Source: JAWHQP01 sp032586195
Lineage (GTDB): Bacteria > Pseudomonadota > Gammaproteobacteria > Enterobacterales > Pasteurellaceae
NCBI GenBank assembly: GCA_032586195.1
Contig: JAWHQP010000003.1
Coordinates: 1-64,000 of the forward strand
Reading direction: 5' to 3'
DNA length: 64,000 nucleotides
The position numbers were made by a program, and so were the translations under genes. Every line of letters starts with the position of its first letter. Within the stretch, counting starts at the first letter, position 1. Below are positions 16,335-24,156 of this stretch, one piece after another. Under the pieces are notes generated by a model, which ran no database searches, was not told the DNA's origin, and worked only from the letters and a program-made list of their open reading frames with translations.

Positions 16335-17426
16335 TTATACATTAAAACGGAAGTGCATCACATCGCCGTCCTGAACGATGTAATCCTTGCCTTCCAGCCG
16401 CCATTTGCCGGCGTCTTTGGCGCCGGCCTCGCCTTTGTATCGAATGAAATCATCGTAGGAAATCACTTCGGCTCGGATAAATCCTTTTTCAAAGTCGGTA
16501 TGGATCACGGCGGCGGCTTTCGGCGCGGTGGCTCCCACGGAAACCGTCCATGCCCGCACTTCTTTTACCCCGGCGGTGAAATAGGTTTGCAGGTTAAGCA
16601 AACGATAGCCCGCCCGGATAACGCGGTTTAAGCCGGGTTCGTCAATCCCCAGATCCTGCAGGAATTCCATCTTTTCTTCATCGTCCAGTTCGGCGATTTC
16701 CGCCTCAATGGCGGCGCACACCGGCACGACCACCGCGCCTTCTCGTTCCGCAATGGCCCGAACCTGATCTAAATAAGGGTTGTTTTCAAAACCGTCTTCG
16801 TTCACGTTGGCGATGTACATGGTCGGTTTGAGGGTGAGGAAGTTGTAGCCTTTAATCGCCAGCAACTCGTCTTTATCCAGCTCCACCGAACGGATCATGC
16901 CGGCATTTTCCAGCACGGGCAGGATTTTTTCCATCACGCCTAATTCAAATTTCGCTTCTTTGTCGCCGCCTTTGGTTCGTTTCTGCAAGCGCTGAATAGC
17001 CCGTTCGCAGCTGTCTAAATCCGCTAAGGCCAATTCGGTATTGATGATTTCAATATCGTCCGCAGGGCTGATTTTCCCCGCCACATGAACGATGTCGTCG
17101 TTTTCAAAGCAACGCACGACATGGCCGATGGCATCCGTTTCGCGGATATTGGCAAGGAATTTGTTGCCCAGGCCTTCGCCCTTGCTTGCGCCCGCGACCA
17201 AGCCCGCGATATCCACGAATTCCATGGTGGTCGGCAATACGCGTTCGGGTTTAACAATCTCTGCCAGAGCATCCAGGCGGGGATCGGGCATCGGCACGAC
17301 ACCCGTGTTCGGTTCGATGGTGCAGAACGGATAGTTTGCCGCTTCAATGCCGGCTTTTGTTAATGCGTTGAACAAGGTGGATTTACCCACGTTCGGTAAA
17401 CCGACGATACCGCATTTGAATCCCAT
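16335..17426 (-). CDS. ychF: Redox-regulated P-loop ATPase YchF (Obg family)
   Basis: 363 aa. Walker A GLPNVGKS at 9-16, DIAGLVAGASKGEGLGNKFL (switch II region) and a C-terminal TGS-like domain (GVKEVRAWTV to the end). YchF/OLA1 proteins prefer ATP over GTP, bind ribosomes and influence oxidative stress responses. It follows pth on the same strand with a 32-bp gap, the same gene pair as in E. coli. Confidence 0.97.
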   Translation of the reverse strand: MGFKCGIVGLPNVGKSTLFNALTKAGIEAANYPFCTIEPNTGVVPMPDPRLDALAEIVKPERVLPTTMEFVDIAGLVAGASKGEGLGNKFLANIRETDAIGHVVRCFENDDIVHVAGKISPADDIEIINTELALADLDSCERAIQRLQKRTKGGDKEAKFELGVMEKILPVLENAGMIRSVELDKDELLAIKGYNFLTLKPTMYIANVNEDGFENNPYLDQVRAIAEREGAVVVPVCAAIEAEIAELDDEEKMEFLQDLGIDEPGLNRVIRAGYRLLNLQTYFTAGVKEVRAWTVSVGATAPKAAAVIHTDFEKGFIRAEVISYDDFIRYKGEAGAKDAGKWRLEGKDYIVQDGDVMHFRFNV

Positions 17427-17458
17427 AATTTTTTCCTTTTACTTTTTATTGCAGCGGA

Positions 17459-18046
17459 TTATTCCGCTTTAAAACTGTTTAACCGATTCATGGCTTTAGT
17501 GATGCCGTCTTTAAGCAGGATATCCGTACAGGCGGCGGCCTCGTCTAAGGCTTTATCAATCAATGCCCCGTCCGTTGGCGAGGGTTTACTGAGTACATAA
17601 GCGACTACCAGATTTTTGTCGCCGGGATGACCGACCCCCACCCGCAGCCGATAGAAATCTTTATTGTTGCCGAGTTGCGCAATGGTATCTTTCAGTCCGT
17701 TATGACCGCCGTGACCGCCGCCTTGCTTCAGTCTGGCAACGCCCGGCGGTAAATCGAGTTCATCATGAATGACAAGAATCTCTTCCGGCTGAATGCGATA
17801 AAACGTCGCCAGGGCGCCGACCGCTTTACCGCTTAAATTCATAAAGGTGGTCGGAATCAGAAAACGCACTTCCCGCCCGCCGATTACCGCCCGCGCGGTT
17901 TTGCCGAAGAATTTGTTTTCTTCCCTTAAATTGAAATCGTACCGGCGGGCCAGCCGATTCACTAGCCATTCTCCCGCGTTATGGCGCGTCTGTGCATATT
18001 TATCACCCGGATTTCCCAAGCCGACAATTAATTTAATTTCAGACAT
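17459..18046 (-). CDS. pth: Peptidyl-tRNA hydrolase
   Basis: 195 aa from the ATG at 18046, which gives the family start MSEIKLIVGLGNPG. An in-frame ATG four codons upstream is possible but poorly placed for a ribosome site. Catalytic His22 (TRHNAGEW), Asn12 and the NLSGKAVGAL and GGHGGHNGLK blocks are intact. It recycles tRNA from peptidyl-tRNA released by stalled ribosomes. Forms an operon with ychF. Confidence 0.96.
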   Translation of the reverse strand: MSEIKLIVGLGNPGDKYAQTRHNAGEWLVNRLARRYDFNLREENKFFGKTARAVIGGREVRFLIPTTFMNLSGKAVGALATFYRIQPEEILVIHDELDLPPGVARLKQGGGHGGHNGLKDTIAQLGNNKDFYRLRVGVGHPGDKNLVVAYVLSKPSPTDGALIDKALDEAAACTDILLKDGITKAMNRLNSFKAE

Positions 18047-18229
18047 TATCATTCTCATTTGTCAAAAAGAGGGGCGTATTGTAGCGGAAAATGGCGGATT
18101 ACTCAATGTCGTACAGGTTCCGCAACCGGCGAGTCCGTCGCCGTAATCAACGGCTTGTTTATACCATGAACGGCAGGCACAACCCCATCGCCGATCGCTT
18201 TGCCGAGAGAATAGAGTTTATTTCTTACT

Positions 18230-18646
18230 CTATAATGCCAGCACCAGTACACCGGCTAGAATCAGACTCGCTCCGATCATTAATTTCATGCTGATGGGTT
18301 CACCCAGAATCACTATACCCAGAACAATGGCAATGACCACACTGAGTTTATCGATAGGGGCTACCCAGGAGGCGGGCGCCATTTGTAAGGCGCGGTAGTA
18401 ACAGAGCCATGAAAGCCCCGTGGCAATGCCCGATAAAATCAAAAATGTGAGAGGCCTGGCGGCGATATGCTGCGGCAGCTGCCATTCATTACGCATGGAA
18501 ATAATGCCGGCGGAAACAAAAAGCACCACAATGGTGCGGATAAAGGTGGCGAGATTGCTGTTCATGCCCTCCACCCCAAGTTTACCGAAGATTGCCGTTA
18601 ACCCGGCAAAAAACGCTGAAGCAAATGCGAAACTCAGCCAATTCAT
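18230..18646 (-). CDS. Single-domain EamA/DMT-family transporter
   Basis: 138 aa with five hydrophobic segments. It is one EamA domain instead of the usual two (GLSWLCYYRALQMAPASWVAPIDKLSVVIAIVLG is the conserved central region; not more than a family signature). Such half-size members are thought to work as dimers, like EmrE-type proteins. The substrate is unknown. Good ribosome site AAGGAGAG before the ATG at 18646. It is separated from pth by a 183-bp gap (18047-18229) in which I see no gene or clear signal. Confidence 0.85.
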   Translation of the reverse strand: MNWLSFAFASAFFAGLTAIFGKLGVEGMNSNLATFIRTIVVLFVSAGIISMRNEWQLPQHIAARPLTFLILSGIATGLSWLCYYRALQMAPASWVAPIDKLSVVIAIVLGIVILGEPISMKLMIGASLILAGVLVLAL

Positions 18647-18655
18647 AAACTCTCC

Positions 18656-18684
18656 TTATTAACACCGCACTTTTCCGCTATAAT
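18656..18684 (+). promoter_or_regulatory. Candidate rnfH promoter with an uptake signal in its spacer
   Basis: -10 TATAAT at 18679-18684, 17-bp spacer and a weak -35, TTATTA (18656-18661). The spacer contains a perfect uptake core (18664-18672). It lies 34 bases upstream of the rnfH ATG. Confidence 0.5.
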
Positions 18685-18717
18685 ACTGCAACGACTTTAG
18701 GGATTAAAGAGGTTTCA

Positions 18718-19053
18718 ATGGCTCGAATTAAAATTGAGATTGCTTATGCCTTTCCTCATCATCATTATTTGAAAACCTTTACGGTGAATGAAGGCAGCAC
18801 GGTGCAAACCGCCATTCTGCAGTCAGGCATTTTGCAGCAATATACCGATATTGATTTACGTGAAAACAAGGTAGGTATTTTCAGCCGGCCGGTAAAATTA
18901 ACCGACGTGTTGAATGACGGCGATCGGATTGAAATCTACCGTCCGTTACTTGCCGATCCGAAAGAAATTCGCCGCAAACGGGCGGAACAGCAGGCGCAGG
19001 AACTGAAAGCGAAAAAAGCGGCGGAAAAACAGGCTAAGGAGAAAAGCGCGTGA
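18718..19053 (+). CDS. rnfH: RnfH family protein (UPF0125)
   Basis: 111 aa ubiquitin-like fold protein: KIEIAYAFPHHHYLKTFTV, then IDLRENKVGIFSRPVKLTDVLNDGDRIEIYRPL, a conserved UPF0125/RnfH profile. The last 30 residues are Lys/Ala/Glu-rich and likely helical. The function is uncertain; it is named for its link to rnf operons in some species. In E. coli it sits by ratA and smpB, which are not here. Instead it precedes a tiny ORF and xseA in the same direction. Confidence 0.88.
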   Translation: MARIKIEIAYAFPHHHYLKTFTVNEGSTVQTAILQSGILQQYTDIDLRENKVGIFSRPVKLTDVLNDGDRIEIYRPLLADPKEIRRKRAEQQAQELKAKKAAEKQAKEKSA

Positions 19054-19172
19054 ACAGCGTTAATTGTTTATCGGAAGACATGACGGCGAACAAAACTCGG
19101 GATCTTGACACCGCACTTGAGCTGTTGTCGGACGGCGTCCGTAACCGGCTTGATGATGAACTGGACGGTTAA
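19050..19172 (+). CDS. Possible 40-residue ORF between rnfH and xseA
   Basis: A GTG at 19050 overlaps the rnfH stop (GTGA) and opens a 40-codon frame ending five bases before the xseA ATG. The predicted peptide (starts MNSVNCLSED, then KTRDLDTALELL, ends RLDDELDG) is acidic and has no motif I recognise. Part of it is the translation of an uptake signal (19110-19118). It could be a real small protein in a coupled chain, or just spacer whose frame is kept open by chance. Confidence 0.3.
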   Translation: MNSVNCLSEDMTANKTRDLDTALELLSDGVRNRLDDELDG

Positions 19173-19176
19173 ATTG

Positions 19177-20502
19177 ATGATGCAAAACGATAATATTTAC
19201 TCCGTCAGCCAGCTGAATTATTCCGTACGGCAACTGCTGGAAAGCGGGTTCGGTCTGGTATGGCTGACGGGTGAAATTTCCAATTTCAGCCAACCTGTGT
19301 CCGGGCATTGGTATCTTACACTGAAAGATGAAAATGCTCAGGTCCGTTGCGCCATGTTCCGCATGAAAAATGCCCGCGTGGCGTTTCGTCCGCAAAACGG
19401 CATGCAGGTACTGGTGCGGGCGAATGTCAGCCTGTACGAACCGCGCGGTGATTATCAGCTGATTATCGAATCCATGCAGCGCGCGGGTGAAGGCTTGTTG
19501 CAGCAGCAATTTGACGCCTTGAAGATAAAATTGGCGGCGGAAGGCCTGTTCGCGCAGAATCTGAAAAAAACGCTGCCGCACTTCAGTAAAACCGTCGGTA
19601 TTGTAACCTCGCCGACGGGAGCCGCATTGCAGGATATTTTGCATATTCTGCGCCGCCGCGATCCCAGCATGAAAGTGGTGATTTATCCTACCGCCGTGCA
19701 GGGTAAGGAGGCCGCGGGCGAGATTGTGCAGATGATCGAACTGGCAAACCGCCGCCGAGAAGCGGATGTGTTGATTGTCGGGCGGGGCGGCGGCTCGCTG
19801 GAAGATTTATGGTGTTTTAACGAAGAAAGTGTGGCACGAGCGATTTTTAATTCGGTGATTCCCGTGATCAGCGCGGTGGGGCATGAAATTGACGTGACTA
19901 TTGCCGATTTTGTTGCCGATGTGCGGGCGCCGACACCATCGGCGGCGGCGGAATTGGTCAGCCGCGATCAGGATGAATTGCAGCAGCAGATCGGTTATAA
20001 ACTTCAGCGTTTGGAAATGGCGTTGGATCGTTTGTTTCAGCAATACGCCCAAGCCTTGCAACGGTTAAACTTACGCCTGCAAAACCGACACCCGCAGGTG
20101 CAGCTGCACATTCAACGGCAACGTACGCAGCAACTCAATCATCGGTTGCAGATTGCCATGCAGCGCCGGCTTGAAAAAACTCGCCATTATCACACCGCAC
20201 TTTGTCAGCGGCTGAAACAGAATCCGTTGCATTACCGCGTTCAGCAGCACGGTCAGCAGCTGCAACAGTTGCAACAGCGACTGAATTTTAACTTCAATCG
20301 TCAACTTACCGGCAAAGAAAATCGGCTTGTCACCCTGTGCGGCAAGCTGGACGGGCTCAGCCCGTTGAAGGTGCTGGCGCGCGGCTATTCCATCGCCGAA
20401 ACACCGCAGGGTAAGGCCATTACCCGCGTGGATCAGGTTAAAGCGGGCGATAAAATCCACACCCGCGTGAGCGACGGAATGATTGTCAGTGTGGTGGAGT
20501 AG
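19177..20502 (+). CDS. xseA: Exodeoxyribonuclease VII large subunit
   Basis: 441 aa from the ATG at 19177 (a second ATG follows directly). The open frame runs to 19105, but the family starts near NIYSVSQLNYSVRQLL. N-terminal OB-fold (about 10-105: VWLTGEISNF, GHWYLTLKD, YEPRGDYQLI), catalytic region with VGIVTSPTGAALQDI, DVLIVGRGGGSLEDLW and SAVGHEIDVTIADFVAD, then a Gln-rich coiled-coil C-terminal part. Degrades single-stranded DNA to oligonucleotides with XseB, whose gene is not in the window. An uptake signal at 20194-20202 encodes HTALCQRL. Confidence 0.96.
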   Translation: MMQNDNIYSVSQLNYSVRQLLESGFGLVWLTGEISNFSQPVSGHWYLTLKDENAQVRCAMFRMKNARVAFRPQNGMQVLVRANVSLYEPRGDYQLIIESMQRAGEGLLQQQFDALKIKLAAEGLFAQNLKKTLPHFSKTVGIVTSPTGAALQDILHILRRRDPSMKVVIYPTAVQGKEAAGEIVQMIELANRRREADVLIVGRGGGSLEDLWCFNEESVARAIFNSVIPVISAVGHEIDVTIADFVADVRAPTPSAAAELVSRDQDELQQQIGYKLQRLEMALDRLFQQYAQALQRLNLRLQNRHPQVQLHIQRQRTQQLNHRLQIAMQRRLEKTRHYHTALCQRLKQNPLHYRVQQHGQQLQQLQQRLNFNFNRQLTGKENRLVTLCGKLDGLSPLKVLARGYSIAETPQGKAITRVDQVKAGDKIHTRVSDGMIVSVVE

Positions 20503-20666
20503 GCGGCATTGCATGAAAGCGCGGTGCCGTTTTTTCGAGTTTTGCGCTGTAAAAGCCGCTTGGCCGATTTGACTGAACGGTTCATCTTGTGCGTGGCGTT
20601 TAGATCGTCCCGGCTAATCGGATTTTTCATAAACCGACGTTTTCAGCACCGCACTTTTGTGGAAAT

Positions 20667-21527
20667 CTATGCTTTCTTATGTCGTTCCAGCGATTTATGC
20701 TGAATCTGTACATTTTTGCCCTTGGCCTGAAAATATTCGCCGAGTTGCTGGGCGATGTAAACGGAGCGGTGTTTGCCGCCCGTGCAGCCGACCGCAATGG
20801 TAAGGTAGCTACGGTTGTTTTTTTCCAGCATCGGCAGCCAGGTTTCAATGTAATTGCGGGTAAGATAGATAAAATTATGTACGTCGGTGTGTGATTCCAG
20901 AAAATCGATCACAGGGCGGTCCAACCCCGTCATTTGGCGTAAATCGGGGTTCCAGTGCGGATTCGGCAGAAAGCGCACGTCGAATACGTAATCGGCGTCA
21001 AGGGGCAAACCGTATTTGAAACCGAAAGATTCCACAACCATTTTGAGTTCTTTATCGGAGTTTCCGCGTAGAAACTCACGCAGACGTTCCGATAGCCCGT
21101 GGGTGGAAAGTTCGCCCGTGTTGATGATGAGATCCGCATTCTGCATTAACGGTTCCAGATAACGGCCTTCCGCCTCAATCGCCGCTTCAAGGGAGAGATT
21201 CTGCACGGAAAGCGGGTGCAGGCGGCGTGAGTCGCTGTAACGCCGAATCAGCGTACCGAGATCCGCCTCAAGAAAGATAATTTTTACCTGATTTTCCGAT
21301 TGCTGGATTTTCAGCAGAATATTATGCAGATTTTGCGGCGACGAGGGCACGTTGCGGATATCTAAGCTGATCGCCACCGCTTTTTGTGTATTGGCAAGTA
21401 TTTGTACTAATTGAGGCAGTAATTCGATAGGCAGGTTATCAACACAGTAATAACCGATATCTTCCAGGGTGCGCAGGGCGACGGATTTACCCGCGCCGGA
21501 TTTACCGCTTACAATGATCAGTTCCAT
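20667..21527 (-). CDS. rapZ: RNase adapter protein RapZ
   Basis: 286 aa. Walker A GKSGAGKS at 8-15, a second nucleotide-binding motif, and the conserved C-terminal domain with YLTIAVGCTGGKHRSVYIAQQL. In E. coli RapZ binds the GlmZ/GlmY small RNAs and presents GlmZ to RNase E, controlling glucosamine-6-phosphate synthase. Last gene of the lptC-lptA-lptB-ptsN-rapZ run. It lies 32 bases after ptsN and is convergent with xseA across a 164-bp gap that holds a degenerate and a perfect uptake signal (20648-20656). Confidence 0.96.
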   Translation of the reverse strand: MELIIVSGKSGAGKSVALRTLEDIGYYCVDNLPIELLPQLVQILANTQKAVAISLDIRNVPSSPQNLHNILLKIQQSENQVKIIFLEADLGTLIRRYSDSRRLHPLSVQNLSLEAAIEAEGRYLEPLMQNADLIINTGELSTHGLSERLREFLRGNSDKELKMVVESFGFKYGLPLDADYVFDVRFLPNPHWNPDLRQMTGLDRPVIDFLESHTDVHNFIYLTRNYIETWLPMLEKNNRSYLTIAVGCTGGKHRSVYIAQQLGEYFQAKGKNVQIQHKSLERHKKA

Positions 21528-21559
21528 ATAATAATTACCATTTGAGTACAGTTGTTCGT

Positions 21560-22105
21560 TTACGTTAAGGGCTGTTTAGATTGTGAGTCCGGTTCGTTGT
21601 CGCTTTCGTTCGCTAAATAATTATCGGCATATTCGAATAGTTGCCAGATTTCCTGTTCACTTTGGGCGGCGCGCAGCTGTTTGCAGAAGTTTTTATCGGC
21701 AAAGCGGGCGGATAATTGTTGCAGCGTTTGCGCATACGTCGGGCAGATATTTTCAGGAATAAAAACGGCAAAGACCAGATCCACTTCACGTTTATCCGGT
21801 GAATCGTAATTGAGCGGCGTGCCGAGCTGTAAAAACACGGCAAACACTTTGTCGCTTTCAATGGGCAGCTTTGCCCGCGGCATGGCCACGCCGTTTGAAA
21901 GGGCCGTACAACCTAATTTTTCCCGGGAACATAGATTTTCAAAGCATTGTAATTCATTCACAGCCTGCAGACTGTTCAGATCGACATCTTGGTGTATTTG
22001 CTGAACTGCAAGATCAGCGATGATTTCGAGCAGCCGTTTTTTGCTGGAACAAACAATACCCTGACGGATATTGTCAGGAGTCAGAATTTCGGTAAATTTC
22101 ACCAT
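21560..22105 (-). CDS. ptsN: PTS IIA-Ntr-like regulator PtsN lacking the phosphorylation histidine
   Basis: 181 aa, full IIA-Ntr fold including the C-terminal FADKNFCKQLRAAQSEQEIWQ helix. In E. coli the phosphate-accepting histidine is in IPHGKL. Here the same site reads MPRAKL, with Arg77 (codon CGG at 21875-21877), so phosphotransfer should be impossible. The rest of the domain is well kept (LGCTALSNGVAM, VFLQLGTPLNYDSPDKREVDLVF), arguing against simple decay. It may act as a permanently unphosphorylated regulator (in E. coli that form binds TrkA and KdpD). Two bases separate it from lptB. rpoN and hpf, which usually lie between them, are absent. Confidence 0.92.
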   Translation of the reverse strand: MVKFTEILTPDNIRQGIVCSSKKRLLEIIADLAVQQIHQDVDLNSLQAVNELQCFENLCSREKLGCTALSNGVAMPRAKLPIESDKVFAVFLQLGTPLNYDSPDKREVDLVFAVFIPENICPTYAQTLQQLSARFADKNFCKQLRAAQSEQEIWQLFEYADNYLANESDNEPDSQSKQPLT

Positions 22106-22107
22106 AA

Positions 22108-22833
22108 TCAGAGCTTAAATCCTTCACCCAGATAAACGCGTTTAACGTGTTCATCGTTTAAGATTTCGGTCGGTGTGCCGGTGGCGATCATTTTGCCCGC
22201 GCTCACGATATAGGCACGTTCGCATACATCTAAGGTTTCACGTACGTTATGATCGGTAATGAGCACGCCCAGACCGCGATCACGCAGATCTTTGATAATT
22301 TTCTTGATATCAATGACGGAAATGGGATCAACTCCGGCAAAGGGTTCGTCGAGCAGAATAAATTTCGGATTAGCCGCTAAAGCGCGAGCGATTTCCACCC
22401 GCCGGCGTTCGCCTCCGGAAAGAGCCTGTCCCAGATTATCACGGATATGGCCGATATTGAACTCTTCGATTAATTCTTCCGCCCGCTGCCGGCGTTGTTC
22501 TTTGTCGAGATCCTTACGGATTTCCAGCACCGCCATCAGATTATCATATACACTCAAACGGCGGAAAATAGAAGCCTCCTGCGGTAGATAACCCACCCCT
22601 TTTTTGGCCCGATCGTGCATCGGCAACAGACTGATATCTTCGTCGTCAATGCGGATAGAACCTTGGTCATGGCGCACCAATCCTACCACCATATAAAAGG
22701 ACGTGGTTTTTCCTGCTCCGTTCGGCCCGAGCAGACCGACGATTTCGTTGGATTTCACCGTAAAGCTCACATCGGACACGACCTGACGGCTTTTATAACT
22801 TTTGGCTAAATTGTCGGCATAAAGAATAGACAT
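22108..22833 (-). CDS. lptB: LPS export ABC transporter ATP-binding protein
   Basis: 241 aa. Walker A GPNGAGKT at 36-43, Q-loop YLPQEASIFRRLSV, signature LSGGERRRVEIARAL, Walker B FILLDEPFAGVDP and switch His in LITDHNVRETL. It powers lipopolysaccharide extraction from the inner membrane with LptFG (not in the window), passing it to LptC and LptA encoded just upstream. Confidence 0.98.
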   Translation of the reverse strand: MSILYADNLAKSYKSRQVVSDVSFTVKSNEIVGLLGPNGAGKTTSFYMVVGLVRHDQGSIRIDDEDISLLPMHDRAKKGVGYLPQEASIFRRLSVYDNLMAVLEIRKDLDKEQRRQRAEELIEEFNIGHIRDNLGQALSGGERRRVEIARALAANPKFILLDEPFAGVDPISVIDIKKIIKDLRDRGLGVLITDHNVRETLDVCERAYIVSAGKMIATGTPTEILNDEHVKRVYLGEGFKL

Positions 22834-22850
22834 AAATCTGCAATCCGGAA

Positions 22851-23396
22851 TTATTTTTTCTTATCGTTTGACTTGTTATCGTTTAACTGGTTCGGAATTA
22901 GCACGGTTTTTACCCGCGAGTTGGCCGAACCGCTCGCTTTGAGCTGCTGTTTTTTTACATCGTAGGTAATCACGTCACCATCAATTTTGCTGTCAAGCTG
23001 TTTTAATTGCGCGTTGCCCGTTAAAGTTAAGAATTCCGTACCCAGATCGTAATGAACTTTATTCGCTCTACCGTCGGCAGGTTTGCCGTTGTCCAACATT
23101 TGGTGGAACGTCACCGGGCTGCCGTAAGCATCTACCGTTTCTTTTTTGCCCGAGTCCGCTGCGGGGCGTGTAATCACCACTTTGTTCGCTTTTATCAGGA
23201 TGGAACCTTGGGTAATCACCACATTATCAGTGAAAGTGACCACATTACTTTCCATGTCAAGGGATTGATTGTCGGATACGATATTAATGGGCTGATTGGT
23301 GTCGTCTTTTAAGGCAAAGGCTGAAACGGAAGTTGCCATTAAAAGCACGCTCAATAAAAGTTTATTGTTTATTATTTTTTGGGTTACTGATTTCAT
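22851..23396 (-). CDS. lptA: LPS transport periplasmic protein LptA
   Basis: 181 aa from ATG at 23396 (MKSVTQKIINNKLLLSVLLM, a signal peptide with cleavage likely after VSAFA). Beta-jellyroll protein bridging LptC and LptD across the periplasm: INIVSDNQSLDMESNVVTF and DGRANKVHYDLGTEFLTLTG are family blocks. The 5' end overlaps lptC by 35 bases in another frame. The C-terminus is Asn/Lys-rich. Confidence 0.94.
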   Translation of the reverse strand: MKSVTQKIINNKLLLSVLLMATSVSAFALKDDTNQPINIVSDNQSLDMESNVVTFTDNVVITQGSILIKANKVVITRPAADSGKKETVDAYGSPVTFHQMLDNGKPADGRANKVHYDLGTEFLTLTGNAQLKQLDSKIDGDVITYDVKKQQLKASGSANSRVKTVLIPNQLNDNKSNDKKK

Positions 23397-23952
23397 AATG
23401 CGTTTTAACCTGTTCTTGTAATGTTGCAACCTGTTGTTTCAGATTTCCCGTCAGTTTCAGGCCGGAACTTTCAAAGTTTTGCCCCTGAATGGTGACCATT
23501 GTATCAGAAGTAATATCCTGTGTCTTTAAGTCCACTGTCGCCCTTTCGGTTGCAATACGCTGTAGGCGGGTCGTTTTATCCAGGCTTTCCGCGATAACAT
23601 TTCCGCTTAAATATAATTTATTATCCTTGCTTAAAGTCGCTTTGTCGGCGGTTAATTTCCAGCTTTCCGTCTGTCGGTTTTCACCTTGTATATTCAGGGC
23701 GTAAACCACGGGCCGGGTAAAGTCGGTATGCCCGTCGTTCGTGTAATATTCAACGCCGTCCGCCGTGGCCAGATATTGTTTTTGACCTGTGGGGGAGAAA
23801 ATAGTGGTTTCCATTTTTTTGCCCGTGTATTCGGGGCTTTCGGCAGATTTTATCAGCTTGCTTAAACCGGGGGCTTCCTGATTGAGGCTATAAAACCAGC
23901 CCAGCAGGCTCAATGCAATCACCGCAAGAATTATATTCCAACGAATATTCAT
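23362..23952 (-). CDS. lptC: LPS export system protein LptC
   Basis: 196 aa with one N-terminal membrane anchor (about 5-24, WNIILAVIALSLLGWFYSL) and a periplasmic jellyroll domain (YLATADGVEYYTNDGHTDF). It joins the LptBFG transporter to LptA. First gene of the leftward lptCAB-ptsN-rapZ operon, divergent from mlaF. kdsD/kdsC, which precede lptC in E. coli, are not next to it here. Confidence 0.93.
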   Translation of the reverse strand: MNIRWNIILAVIALSLLGWFYSLNQEAPGLSKLIKSAESPEYTGKKMETTIFSPTGQKQYLATADGVEYYTNDGHTDFTRPVVYALNIQGENRQTESWKLTADKATLSKDNKLYLSGNVIAESLDKTTRLQRIATERATVDLKTQDITSDTMVTIQGQNFESSGLKLTGNLKQQVATLQEQVKTHYEISNPKNNKQ

Positions 23953-24083
23953 ATATAGAATGTGCGCTCATGATTAAGAGAATAGGCGATTATACTATAT
24001 TTTTTACGGAAAGTGCGGTGTTATTTTCGCGAGTTTTTCCGCCCGTCGTCGAAGCCGGGAAATGAAAATTTCACACAATAACT

Positions 24084-24112
24084 TTGACATTCGGGGAAAT
24101 TTCGTAGAATAT
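24084..24112 (+). promoter_or_regulatory. Candidate promoter of the mla-murA operon
   Basis: Perfect -35 TTGACA (24084-24089) followed by GTAGAATAT. The best -10 is TAGAAT (24105-24110) at a 15-bp spacer, or GAATAT at 17 bp. It lies about 45 bases before mlaF in the divergent lptC-mlaF gap, which also holds an uptake signal (24011-24019). Confidence 0.5.
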
Positions 24113-24156
24113 CCCCTTTTTTAATTCAACAAAAATGAAGCAGAGGTTTTGGTTTT

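Noticed and set aside
18091..18294. 67-codon plus-strand frame between pth and the EamA gene
   Set aside because: Basic, no motif, overlaps the 3' end of the EamA gene; no ribosome site.
20509..20703. 64-codon frame between xseA and rapZ
   Set aside because: Overlaps the rapZ 3' end, includes translated uptake signals, and matches no family I know.
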